This document shows positions 1-7,751 of a DNA stretch of 64,000 nucleotides, in pieces. Each line of letters opens with the position of its first letter. The stretch's first letter is position 1. The notes beneath the pieces were generated by a model. The model did not search any database. It worked only from the letters and a program-made list of their open reading frames with translations, and was not told the origin of the DNA. The stretch lies in contig WGMB01000018.1 in NCBI GenBank assembly GCA_016125275.1, forward strand, positions 310,001-374,000, in the 5' to 3' direction. The stretch comes from Acidobacteriota bacterium (lineage in GTDB: Bacteria; Acidobacteriota; Terriglobia; Bryobacterales; UBA6623). The translations under genes were made by a program, and so were the position numbers.

Positions 1-152
1 CGAACCTGGGTTCTATCGGCGTGCAGTTGGGCGGAATCGGCTCGCTGATTCCCGAACGGCGCCGGGAGATGGCCGAGCTGGGCCTGCGCGCGATGGTCGC
101 CGCTACGTTTGCGAACTTCTTGACGGCCGCGATTGCCGGACTGCTGATTTGA
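1..152 (+). CDS. NupC-type nucleoside transporter, C-terminal end (5' end outside window)
   Basis: Only the last 49 codons are present, read in the frame starting at base 3 and ending in TGA at 150-152. The visible peptide runs NLGSIGVQLGGIGSLIPERR, then a Glu/Leu/Arg-rich turn and a final hydrophobic helix ending AAIAGLLI. This matches the C-terminus of concentrative nucleoside transporters (NupC family), where a conserved F-x-S-hhhhhGG-hG-hhP stretch forms one of the last membrane helices; here the first residue of that motif is outside the window. Such proteins import nucleosides across the inner membrane with H+ or Na+. The stop is 4 bp from the plsY start, so it is probably the first gene of the lipid operon that follows. 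The family call rests on a short tail. Confidence 0.65.
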   Translation, partial: NLGSIGVQLGGIGSLIPERRREMAELGLRAMVAATFANFLTAAIAGLLI

Positions 153-156
153 CGCG

Positions 157-741
157 ATGCTTGATTCGAAAACAGCCATAGAGGCCCTGGTTTGCTTTCT
201 GTCGGGGGCCATTCCGTTCGCCGTGATCGCCATGTGGGGATCGGGCGTGGACATCCGCAAGGTCGGCTCGGGCAACCCCGGCTTCAACAACGTCCTGCGC
301 GTGAACAAGGGCCGGGCCGTGCTGACGCTGATCGGCGACATGGCCAAGGGCTACCTGCCGTTGCTGGCCTTCTATGATCCGGCGCACGACCCGCAGTGGC
401 ACGGTTGGCTGTTCGCCTTCGCGGCGGTGTTCGGGCACTGCTACTCGCCGTTCCTGAAGTTCAACGGCGGCAAAGGCATTGCGACCTCGGCGGGCGTCAT
501 GCTGCGGCTGTTCCCCTTCTGGGCGCTGCTGGGGCTGGGCTTCTTCGTGGCCGTGAGGCTCTCGGCCAGCCGCCTGGGCTGGAGGGAGGGAGGCGCCGCG
601 GCGTCGCTGGCGACGTGGATCTTCTTCTCCGGCGTGCTGTGGCTGCGCGAAACGCCACTGGACGCCAAGAACGCCGCCCTGATGACGGTGTTCGTCGCTT
701 GGCGCCATCAGGCGAACATCCGCCGGATGTTCGCCGCCTGA
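157..741 (+). CDS. plsY: Glycerol-3-phosphate acyltransferase PlsY
   Basis: 194-residue membrane protein of the PlsY family, which transfers an acyl group from acyl-phosphate to sn-glycerol-3-phosphate at the inner membrane, the first acylation step of phospholipid synthesis. The three conserved loops are visible: SGAIPF near residue 16, GSGNPGFNNVLR near residue 37, and GHCYSPFLKFNGGKG near residues 93-107, followed by the C-terminal RHQANIRR. Length is typical (about 200) and several hydrophobic helices separate the motifs. The usual GSGNxGATN has Phe-Asn in place of Ala-Thr, a mild variant. The ATG is 4 bp after the upstream transporter stop; the HAD gene starts 20 bp downstream. Confidence 0.93.
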   Translation: MLDSKTAIEALVCFLSGAIPFAVIAMWGSGVDIRKVGSGNPGFNNVLRVNKGRAVLTLIGDMAKGYLPLLAFYDPAHDPQWHGWLFAFAAVFGHCYSPFLKFNGGKGIATSAGVMLRLFPFWALLGLGFFVAVRLSASRLGWREGGAAASLATWIFFSGVLWLRETPLDAKNAALMTVFVAWRHQANIRRMFAA

Positions 742-761
742 GGCGCTGCGGGAACCTGTCG

Positions 762-1427
762 ATGCGAGTCGCCTTCTACGATTTCGACGGCACCCTTGTG
801 GGCAGCAACGTCGTGACGCGCTATTTCTTCTTCGCCCGCCGCGCGCCGGGCTGGTTCGACCGGGTCCGTCGATCGACGATCGTGGTGGGCGGGCTGCCCT
901 ACTGGCTGTGGCTCGACGGCCGGTCGCGGCTGCTGTTCAACGAGATCTTCTATCGCGAGTACAGGGGCTTGAGCGAGGCCTGGTTGCGCGAGACGGCCGA
1001 AAGGCTCTATGACGAAGAGATACGTCCTTCGGTGTACGCCGGCTCGCGGGAGCTGGTGGACAGCGACCGCAAGGAGGGCTTTGAGCCCGTGCTGGTGACC
1101 GGCGGCCTCGATTTTGCGGTGGGACCGGCCGCAAAGAAGTTGGGTTTTGAGACGATGTTGGCGAATCGCATGATCTTTCGGGACGGCATGGCGACGGGCG
1201 AGTTGGAGCGGCCTTTGCTGGCGGAGGCCGGCAAGGTCGAGGCGATGGAAGAGTTTTGCCGTCGTTATAATGTCGATACCGCCGCGTCGAAGGCGTATTC
1301 GGATAGCTATTCGGATGCGCCCATGTTGGAGTGCGTCGGCCGACCGGCCGCGGTCAACCCGGACCGTCGGCTGAAGGCGCTGGCCGCTGAGCGCGGCTGG
1401 CCTGTCTTGAGAACGAAGGGACGCTGA
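762..1427 (+). CDS. HAD-IB family hydrolase (SerB-like phosphatase)
   Basis: 221 residues with haloacid-dehalogenase motifs in order: motif I DFDGT with nucleophile Asp7 and acid/base Asp9, motif II LVTGG around Thr113, a Lys in AEAGKVEAM (motif III), and motif IV YSDSYSDAPML near residue 200. The helical cap between motifs I and II, and the SDSxSD motif IV, point to subfamily IB, which includes phosphoserine phosphatase and the HAD halves found fused to 1-acylglycerol-3-phosphate acyltransferases. The ATG at 762 places motif I at the extreme N-terminus as usual; an upstream in-frame extension overlaps plsY and is not credible. Placed between plsY and a LarA-like gene 2 bp downstream, it may dephosphorylate a lipid precursor (inference). 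Confidence 0.87.
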   Translation: MRVAFYDFDGTLVGSNVVTRYFFFARRAPGWFDRVRRSTIVVGGLPYWLWLDGRSRLLFNEIFYREYRGLSEAWLRETAERLYDEEIRPSVYAGSRELVDSDRKEGFEPVLVTGGLDFAVGPAAKKLGFETMLANRMIFRDGMATGELERPLLAEAGKVEAMEEFCRRYNVDTAASKAYSDSYSDAPMLECVGRPAAVNPDRRLKALAAERGWPVLRTKGR

Positions 1428-1429
1428 CG

Positions 1430-3127
1430 ATGGCAGCCACGACCGTTCATCCCATCCCAGCCCACGCCGAATACGAGTTTGGCGACCCCACGCCCAACGC
1501 GGTGGGGCGGGCGGCTCTGGTTTCGCATTCGCAGTGCGTGGTCCGGCTGAGCCAGGACTCGCGGCCGCGGCTGCTGTGGTCCGGCGAGGACTTGCTGCGG
1601 GTGAAGCTGCCGGCGGGGAGCCGCGTGGTCTATCCCAAGCCGACGATTCCGCCGCTCAAGGACCGCGACGGTGCGATTCGCTACGCTCTCGAGAATCCAG
1701 AGGAGATGGCGCCGTTCACCGACCACCTCCGCCCGGGCATGAAGGTGACGGTGGCGATCGACGATATTTCGCTGCCGCTGCCGAAAATGAACAAGCCGGA
1801 TATCCGGCAATCCGTCCTACAGATCGTGCTCGAGACGCTGGCCGAACACGGCGTGACCGACGTCGAGATCATCATCGCGACGTCGTTCCACCGGCGCATG
1901 GAGCCCTTCGAGATCCGCTGGCAGGTCGGCGCAAAGATCTTCGACGCCTACTACCCCGACAAGCTCTACTGCCACGACGGCGAGAAGCCCGACGGCATGG
2001 TGGAGTTGGGGGTGACCGAGCTTGGCGAGAAAGTTCGCATGAACCGGCGGGCCGCCGAGTCAGACCTGCTGGTCTACGTGAACATCAACCTAGTGCCGAT
2101 GGACGGCGGCGGTAAGAGCATCGCCATCGGTCTGTGCGACTACCAGGCTCTGCAGGCGCACCACGACCCGAAGACGATTCGCGAATGCGATAGCTACTTC
2201 GATCACAAGCGGTCGGCGCTAACGGCTTCGGCGGACCGTCAGGCGAAGATCATCCGCGAGCACGTGAAGGTGTTTCACATCGAGACGGTCGTCAACAACC
2301 AGATGTTCGACCCTCGCATGGCGTTCTTCATGAAGAACGAGGATCGCTGGAACCCTTACGACCGGATGATGGGCGCCATCGCCAAGAAGGGCCTGAGCAT
2401 GCTCCCTCGCAAGGCCAAGCGGGAGGTGCTGTTCCAAATTCCCGCGCCGTACGGGCTAATCGCGGTCCATGCCGGAGAGACCTGGGCGACCCACCGCAAG
2501 ACGCTGGCCTACTGCTACCAGCAGTATTGCGTGCCGATCGAGGGCCAAGCCGACGTGGCGATCTTCGGAGTGCCGTTCGTCTCGCCCTACAACGTGAACT
2601 CGCCGCTCAACCCGTTGCTGGTGCAGGTGATGGCGCTGGGGTACCTGTTCAACATGTACCGCGGCATGCCGATCGTCAAGAAGAACGGCGTGCTGATCCT
2701 GACGCATCCGCTCTACAACGAGTTCTCCAACAAGCACCACCCCTCCTACCACGAGTTCTTCCACAGGGTTCTGCCGGAAACCACGGATTCCTTTACCCTG
2801 CAGCGCAAGTACGAGGCGGAGTTCGTGCAGGCGCCCGAATACATTCGCCAGTACCGCGAGGGATACGCTTACCACGGCGTGCACCCCTTCTACATGTGGT
2901 ACTGGGGCGAGAACGGCCGAGCGCATGTGGGCAAGGTGATCTGCGTCGGAGCCGAGGACAAACACGCGGCTCAGATCATGGGCTGGGAAACGGCGGCGAC
3001 CATGGAAGAGGCTCTCGAGATGGCTCGTACGTACGTGGGCAGGGAGCCGTCGGTCACGCATATGCATATCCCTCCGATCAACATGGCTGACGTGTCGGGT
3101 ACGCCGGAGACGCTCGGAGCTGCATGA
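1430..3127 (+). CDS. LarA-like (DUF2088) lactate-racemase-domain protein
   Basis: 565 residues, clearly longer than lactate racemase LarA (about 425). The N-terminal half carries the LarA-like fold features: DDISLPLP near residue 111, SFHRRMEP with His154 (position of LarA His108), CHDG with His182, and GGGKSIAIG with Lys229, which aligns with the LarA lysine that binds the nickel-pincer nucleotide, followed by His244-His245. The C-terminal about 250 residues are also conserved-looking but I cannot assign them. LarA-family enzymes racemise or epimerise 2-hydroxy acids by hydride transfer; the substrate here is unknown. The start is 2 bp after the HAD stop and the end overlaps the SDR start by ATGA, so it is co-translated with lipid genes. 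No larB, larC or larE cofactor genes are in the window. Confidence 0.82.
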   Translation: MAATTVHPIPAHAEYEFGDPTPNAVGRAALVSHSQCVVRLSQDSRPRLLWSGEDLLRVKLPAGSRVVYPKPTIPPLKDRDGAIRYALENPEEMAPFTDHLRPGMKVTVAIDDISLPLPKMNKPDIRQSVLQIVLETLAEHGVTDVEIIIATSFHRRMEPFEIRWQVGAKIFDAYYPDKLYCHDGEKPDGMVELGVTELGEKVRMNRRAAESDLLVYVNINLVPMDGGGKSIAIGLCDYQALQAHHDPKTIRECDSYFDHKRSALTASADRQAKIIREHVKVFHIETVVNNQMFDPRMAFFMKNEDRWNPYDRMMGAIAKKGLSMLPRKAKREVLFQIPAPYGLIAVHAGETWATHRKTLAYCYQQYCVPIEGQADVAIFGVPFVSPYNVNSPLNPLLVQVMALGYLFNMYRGMPIVKKNGVLILTHPLYNEFSNKHHPSYHEFFHRVLPETTDSFTLQRKYEAEFVQAPEYIRQYREGYAYHGVHPFYMWYWGENGRAHVGKVICVGAEDKHAAQIMGWETAATMEEALEMARTYVGREPSVTHMHIPPINMADVSGTPETLGAA

Positions 3128-4107
3128 AGACAATCCTGGTCACGGGCGCGACCGGCTTCTTGGGCCGTTGGTTGCTGGAGACGCTGCGGGAGCGCGAGCC
3201 GGACGCGCGGCTGCGCCTGCTGTGCCGGCAGGAGCGTCCGGAGCTGGCAGGAGACAGCGTGGAGGTGGTCGTCGGCGATGTGCAGCGGCGCGACGACGTG
3301 GTGCGCGCCTGCATGGGCGTGCAGCAGGTCTATCACCTGGCCGGGCTGGTGGACCGCTCGCCCGCCGGCCACTGGTCGCAATACGAGCTCCACGTGGAGG
3401 GCATGCGCAACGTCTGCGAAGCCATGCTGGAGGCGGGAGTCGACAAGGGCGTCTACGTCTCCACCTCGGGCGTGAACGCCGTGGGCCTGGAGCCCGCCGA
3501 GCGCAACGAAGAGTCGCCGTACGCCCAGGACGTGATCCACGAGTGGCCGTACTACCTCAGCAAGATCTACGCCGAGAAGCTGGCGCTGTGGTATTGCCGG
3601 CACCGCAAGCTGCCCCTCACGATCGTGAATCCCAGCTTGATGTTGGGGCCGGGCGACGAGCGCCGGTCGTCGACGCAAGATGTCGAGCTGTTCCTCAAGG
3701 GCCAGATCCTGGTGATTCCCGTCGGCGGGCTGAATCTGGTGGACGTACGCGACGCGGCGCAAGGCTGCTGGCTGGCGATGGAGAAGGGCCGCGTCGGCGA
3801 ATGCTACCTGCTCGGCGGAGCGAACCTGACGTTTCATGAGTGGATCCTGCGGGCCGCGAAGATCGCCAAGGTCTCGCCGCCGAAGTTGATGATGCCGACC
3901 TGGGCCACCATCCTCGGGGCGCGCGTGCTGCGCAAGGTCATGCCCTGGATCGGCAAGAGCTACGATTTCAGCGACGACTCCATCAAGATGAGCGCCGTCT
4001 ACTGGTATTGCGACACGACGAAGGCTCGCGAAGAGCTGGGCTTCAAGACGCGCGACTCCAACCAGACCCTGCGGGACACGATCGAGTACCTGCGCTCCGG
4101 CGCCTGA
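3124..4107 (+). CDS. NAD-dependent epimerase/dehydratase (extended SDR, 3-beta-HSD-like)
   Basis: 327 residues beginning with the Rossmann signature VTGATGFLGRWLLETL, then DVQRRDDV (cofactor Asp loop), a Ser-rich strand STSGV and the catalytic YYLSK (Tyr-x-x-x-Lys) near residue 141. The layout is that of extended short-chain dehydrogenases such as 3-beta-hydroxysteroid dehydrogenase-like or OleD-like enzymes and dihydroflavonol reductases, which oxidise or reduce a hydroxyl or keto group using NAD(P). The ATG overlaps the stop of the LarA-like gene by four bases, which predicts translational coupling, and a lipid-kinase gene follows 10 bp later. The substrate cannot be read from sequence; context suggests a lipid or a sugar attached to one. 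Confidence 0.85.
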   Translation: MKTILVTGATGFLGRWLLETLREREPDARLRLLCRQERPELAGDSVEVVVGDVQRRDDVVRACMGVQQVYHLAGLVDRSPAGHWSQYELHVEGMRNVCEAMLEAGVDKGVYVSTSGVNAVGLEPAERNEESPYAQDVIHEWPYYLSKIYAEKLALWYCRHRKLPLTIVNPSLMLGPGDERRSSTQDVELFLKGQILVIPVGGLNLVDVRDAAQGCWLAMEKGRVGECYLLGGANLTFHEWILRAAKIAKVSPPKLMMPTWATILGARVLRKVMPWIGKSYDFSDDSIKMSAVYWYCDTTKAREELGFKTRDSNQTLRDTIEYLRSGA

Positions 4108-4117
4108 GCGCGAAACC

Positions 4118-5071
4118 TTGGGAAAGACCGTCGCCATCGTCAATCCGCGCGCCGGGGGCGGTCGCGGCGCGCGCCGCTGGCCAGCTTTCGAGGCGGCGAT
4201 TCGGGCTCGGCTCGGCGCCGTGGAGACGCTCTGGACCGAGCGCCCGAACCATGCCACCGAACTGGCGCGGCAAGCCGTGGCCGGCGGCGCCGAGCTCGTC
4301 ATCGCCGTCGGCGGCGACGGCAGCGTCAACGAAGTCGTCAACGGCCTGTTTCAGGACGGTAGACCGCTGCGCGAAGACGTGCGGCTGGGCTACGTTCCCT
4401 TCGGAACCGGGGGCGACCTGCAGCGCAGCCTGCGCCTCCCTACTGAACCGGGGCTGGTGGCCGAGGCTCTGGCCGCCGGTCACGTCTGGCGGATGGACCT
4501 GGCCATGGCGCGCCTCACGGGGCACGACGGCCGCCCGGTGGAGCGCTACTTCGTCAATCTGTTGAGCTTCGGCATGGGCGGCGACGTCTCGATCCATGCC
4601 AAGCAGAACTTTCTGACGCGCTGGGGAGGCCAAGCGGCCTTCCTCTACGCGACGTTCGCCGTGTTTCTCGGCTATCGCGGCAAGCGCGTGCGACTGCGCC
4701 TGGACGACGAGGCGCAGGCCCGCGAATGCTTCATCACAAACATCGCAGTCGGCAACGGCCGCTATCACGGCGGAGGCATGTACCCCTGCCCGGGTGCGGA
4801 TCTCGACGATGGGCTCCTCGAAGTGACGGTTATCGGCTACCTTTCGATGTGGGAGCTAATTCGAGACATCCGCATGCTCTATTCCGGAAAGGTGTACGAG
4901 CATCCCAAGGTCGAGCGCTTCGCGGCGCGAAGACTTGGGGCGGAATCGGACGAAGTGACGCGCATGGAGGTCGACGGTGAAGCGTTGGGGCGCTTACCAC
5001 TCGACGTTTCCGTGCTGCCGGGGGCTCTGCGGCTGGCGGTTCCCAAGGGTTTCGAGGTGAAACGGGGATGA
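4118..5071 (+). CDS. Diacylglycerol kinase family lipid kinase (DagK/YegS-like)
   Basis: 317 residues with the diacylglycerol-kinase catalytic fold: NPRAGGGRGARR near the N-terminus, nucleotide-binding AVGGDGSVNEVVNG near residue 67, and PFGTGGDLQRSL near residue 93. The family normally reads GTGND; Asn is replaced by Gly here. The C-terminal beta-sandwich domain contains the NGRYHGGGMYPCPGADLDDG block typical of YegS/DgkB proteins. It likely phosphorylates a diacylglycerol-like or other lipid using ATP. The only start that keeps the NPRAGGG motif is TTG at 4118. It sits 10 bp behind the SDR and overlaps the next gene by ATGA. Confidence 0.88.
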   Translation: MGKTVAIVNPRAGGGRGARRWPAFEAAIRARLGAVETLWTERPNHATELARQAVAGGAELVIAVGGDGSVNEVVNGLFQDGRPLREDVRLGYVPFGTGGDLQRSLRLPTEPGLVAEALAAGHVWRMDLAMARLTGHDGRPVERYFVNLLSFGMGGDVSIHAKQNFLTRWGGQAAFLYATFAVFLGYRGKRVRLRLDDEAQARECFITNIAVGNGRYHGGGMYPCPGADLDDGLLEVTVIGYLSMWELIRDIRMLYSGKVYEHPKVERFAARRLGAESDEVTRMEVDGEALGRLPLDVSVLPGALRLAVPKGFEVKRG

Positions 5072-5943
5072 AGATTCAGCACTGGGGGTTGGCCGTTGCG
5101 CTGGCGCTGTGTGCGTCCGCGATGGCCCAAGACGAGGCGTCGCTGGCGCGCGCCCTGGAAGGCAGGTCGGCCGTCGCGCTGGTCGACATGCCGGGCGACG
5201 CCGGCGGCGTGGAGGTCTGGCCGGAGAACGCTCCGGCCGTGGACTACAACCAACTCGGCGACCGCATCCGTCGCTACGGGGTGGCGATTCCGCGGGGAAC
5301 GGCGGCCATGATCACCAAGGTGCGTCTGCGCAAGAAGGAGATCGAGATCCACCTGGGAGGCGGCGGCTACAGCGGTTCCTCCAGCGGTCCGTTCATCCCG
5401 ACGACGGTGCGTAAGACTCAGCGCGAGAAGCAGCTCGAGTCGGAGCTGAAGATTGTCACCGACCCGATCAAGAAGAAGGAAGTGCGGGAGGAGCTTCGAG
5501 ACCTGCAGGACGCACGCCGCCGCGAGGAGGCCCAATTGCGGGCCGAGGCCGAGCAGGCCCGCATCCTCCGCGAAGCCGAGGAGCGCGAGCTGCGGGCGCG
5601 CGGCGGCTCCCGCTTCAGCCTCCGCTGGCGCGATCCCGTTCCGGCCTCCGCAATGACGGAATCGGCGGTGCTGGCGGCCCTGGCGACCGTGATGGAGCTG
5701 GAAGGCTCCGAGCCGCGGACGACCTTCTCCGCGCCCCAGGCGTCGCCAGCGAACCCAATGGCTCTGCGCAAGGGCATGAGCGAAGACGATGTGGCCGCTC
5801 TGTTCGGCGCGCCGGCCGAGCGGAAGCAGGAAGCCGCCGCAGGGCTCAGCGTAGTGGCCTCTCGCTACGACTTCGAAGGCGGCGTTCTGCACGCGAAGTT
5901 CGCCGAGGGGACCTTGGTGAGCTGGTCGATGGAAAGCCGCTGA
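5068..5943 (+). CDS. Secreted protein with coiled-coil and SmpA/BamE-like tail
   Basis: 291 residues. A signal peptide is clear (MKIQHWGLAVALALCASAMA, cleavage after AMA). Residues about 115-180 are a highly charged Glu/Arg helix, probably a coiled coil (REKQLESELK to EERELRARGG). The last 70 residues contain LRKGMSEDDVAALFGAP, which resembles the G-M-s-x-x-d-V-x-x-l-h-G-x-P start of the SmpA/BamE fold, and end in a beta-rich segment. It is probably periplasmic. The start overlaps the lipid-kinase stop by ATGA, so it belongs to the same operon. Function unknown; an envelope role is inferred from context only. Confidence 0.75.
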   Translation: MKIQHWGLAVALALCASAMAQDEASLARALEGRSAVALVDMPGDAGGVEVWPENAPAVDYNQLGDRIRRYGVAIPRGTAAMITKVRLRKKEIEIHLGGGGYSGSSSGPFIPTTVRKTQREKQLESELKIVTDPIKKKEVREELRDLQDARRREEAQLRAEAEQARILREAEERELRARGGSRFSLRWRDPVPASAMTESAVLAALATVMELEGSEPRTTFSAPQASPANPMALRKGMSEDDVAALFGAPAERKQEAAAGLSVVASRYDFEGGVLHAKFAEGTLVSWSMESR

Positions 5944-6069
5944 GTCCGGTTCGTTTTCGCGCAACGTTTGTAAACCCTCGAGGAATTTCGGCAGGATCGG
6001 AATAAAGTCGGCATTCGTTTCGGTTCCCTCCCATGGCCGTGCTGTTGCGGCCACTGGAGGATCTGATCG

Positions 6070-6888
6070 ATGAATCTTGCTTCTTTCCCCCTCGCCGCCC
6101 GTGGCGCGCTGGCGACCACGGCCCTGTTGGTTTTGGGCGCGGCCGGCTTGCAGGCGCAGCCCGTCAATGCCGGCAACTCCGGCACCCTGGTCGTGCCTCG
6201 CGACCGCGTCCTGAACGAGTCCGGACACTACGTTCTCAACCGCAATCTGATGCTCGGCGCGAACGACGTCGCCGCCGGGCTGACGATTTCCGCCGATGAC
6301 GTGACGCTTGATCTGAACGGGTTCTCGGTCATCGGCCCCGGGCAGATGATGGGCGTCGGCATCCTTGTCGACGGCGCCAAGGGCGTCACGATTCGGAACG
6401 GCAAGGTGGGCGACTTCCACTTCAACATCCAGATTCAGAACAGCATGAGCGTGACGGTCGAGGGCTTGCAGATTCGGGGGCAGGGAATCCTGCCGCCGGC
6501 GCCTCCGCCGGAGACCGGCGTGATGATCATTCAGTCGACGAATGTGGTCGTGCGCGGCAACTCCATCGTCAACACCGGCCTGGGCATCTTCGTGCGGGGC
6601 GGAAAGAGCCGCGCCAATCGCATCGAAGGCAACACGGTCAGCTCCAACACCGGCGGCCTGCTGGGAATCTGCTACAACCCCGCGCCGGATGATCCGATGG
6701 GCCCCCGGGGGAACCTCGTAGCCGACAACCTGGTCTCGGGTTTCAATATCGGCATTCAGATGAAGGACGTGGCGATGAACAACGTTGTCCTCGGCAACAC
6801 GATCGCCTACAACATGGGCGGAATCGGGCTCGACTTCCGCAACGACACGATCGTCGAGGCGAACAACGTCCTGATCGAGCTTCCGTGA
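6070..6888 (+). CDS. Secreted right-handed parallel beta-helix protein (NosD-like)
   Basis: 272 residues with an N-terminal signal peptide (ending near AAGLQA). The mature part reads as repeated short strands with Asn ladders: LTISADDVTLDLNGFSV, GVTIRNGKV, SVTVEGLQIRG, NVVVRGNSIVNTG and NVVLGNTIAYNMGGIG, the pattern of parallel beta-helix proteins of the NosD/periplasmic copper-binding or pectate-lyase-like class. No catalytic set can be named. The ATG at 6070 has a GGAGG ribosome site about 9 bases upstream. The gene stands alone behind a 126-bp gap and converges on the next gene; a surface or carbohydrate-binding role is possible but not shown. Confidence 0.8.
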   Translation: MNLASFPLAARGALATTALLVLGAAGLQAQPVNAGNSGTLVVPRDRVLNESGHYVLNRNLMLGANDVAAGLTISADDVTLDLNGFSVIGPGQMMGVGILVDGAKGVTIRNGKVGDFHFNIQIQNSMSVTVEGLQIRGQGILPPAPPPETGVMIIQSTNVVVRGNSIVNTGLGIFVRGGKSRANRIEGNTVSSNTGGLLGICYNPAPDDPMGPRGNLVADNLVSGFNIGIQMKDVAMNNVVLGNTIAYNMGGIGLDFRNDTIVEANNVLIELP

Positions 6889-6976
6889 CGGACTGACGTC
6901 CCGGTTGGGGAGTCTTTGGAAGGAGAGGGGGGCGCGGCGACAACCGCGTCCTCCTCGCTGCCTTTCTGGGCTGCGC

Positions 6977-7609
6977 CTACCGGCTCAGCGACCAGTGGAA
7001 GTTCAGGCTGACCGGGTCCTTCGAAGACTTCGTTACCTGGAACTCGAAGGACTTGTAGCCGTCGCGAGCGTTGGGCTGCTGCAAGATCACGACGATGGGC
7101 GAACGCGCGTCGATGGTGGCCGGGACGCCGGGCAGGGGATCGCCTTCGACTGAGCCCGCCGTGGTCTGGTTGTCCACCGAGATGCGGATTCTGCCGTTCT
7201 TGTAGATCCGGCCGCTCCAGAACAATTCACCGGACGTCTTGGACTCCAAGGGCGCCGCAGGCGCGGCGGGCGCCACAGCGGGCACGTGGGCCTCCGCGGG
7301 AGCTTCCGAGGGCGCGGCGGGCGGAAGCGTAGGAGCGGCGGACCGCCGCAGCTTCGGGGGTTCGGTCTCCGGCGGTCCGGCTTCGGCCGGCGCGCTGGAC
7401 GGCGCAGGCTCGTAAGCTCCGGCGCCGGGCAGCAGGATCTTGCCGCCGCCGCGCCGCGGAACCGGCGGTTCGGTTTCGGCCGGCTTTTCCTCGGGCGCCG
7501 GTTTCTCCGCCGGCGTGGGATTCTCGGCGGGCTGCTGCGCTGGGGTCGGCCGCGCAGATGCAAAAACCAGCGCGAAGGCGACCGCCGCCGCTATGGGAGC
7601 TCGTCGCAT
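6977..7609 (-). CDS. Secreted Pro/Ala-rich protein of unknown function
   Basis: 210 residues. The ATG at 7609 gives a typical signal peptide (RRAPIAAAVAFALVFASA, then PTPAQQ). Residues about 25-125 are a low-complexity Pro/Ala/Glu linker; the last 80 residues form an ordered domain beginning SGELFWSGRIYKNGRIRISV and ending in LNFHWSLSR. Similar Pro-rich secreted proteins with a short C-terminal beta domain are common in acidobacteria, but I do not recognise a named family. A longer in-frame reading upstream overlaps the flagellin gene and is a shadow. It lies downstream of the flagellin hairpins on the same strand. Confidence 0.6.
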   Translation of the reverse strand: MRRAPIAAAVAFALVFASARPTPAQQPAENPTPAEKPAPEEKPAETEPPVPRRGGGKILLPGAGAYEPAPSSAPAEAGPPETEPPKLRRSAAPTLPPAAPSEAPAEAHVPAVAPAAPAAPLESKTSGELFWSGRIYKNGRIRISVDNQTTAGSVEGDPLPGVPATIDARSPIVVILQQPNARDGYKSFEFQVTKSSKDPVSLNFHWSLSR

Positions 7610-7673
7610 GAGTGCTAAGCCAGAGAATACCAGCGCCGCCGCGCGGCTCCAAGCGGCGGCCGGAAATGCGCGA

Positions 7674-7704
7674 GGCCCGCGCGACCGAAGTGGTCTCGCG
7701 GGCC
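7674..7704 (-). terminator. Hairpin downstream of flagellin (second)
   Basis: Inverted repeat with 13-bp arms (7674-7686 and 7692-7704, one mismatch) around a 5-base loop. It follows the hairpin at 7720-7742 on the flagellin transcript. There is no long U tract, so its role as an intrinsic terminator or 3' stabiliser is uncertain. Confidence 0.5.
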
Positions 7705-7719
7705 CCGGTTGGAAGGACG

Positions 7720-7742
7720 GCTCCCGGGCCAGGCCCGGGAGC
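7720..7742 (-). terminator. Strong GC hairpin directly after flagellin stop
   Basis: A near-perfect inverted repeat, 11-bp arms around a central A (7720-7730 and 7732-7742), lies 9 bases beyond the flagellin stop codon at 7752-7754. Its position suggests a terminator or mRNA 3'-protecting hairpin for a highly expressed gene; it lacks a T tract. Confidence 0.55.
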
Positions 7743-7751
7743 TTAGCCGGC

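Noticed and set aside
5944-6069. Possible small hairpin (tggccg/cggcca) ahead of the beta-helix gene.
   Set aside because: Only six pairs, common by chance in GC-rich DNA; not enough to call an element.
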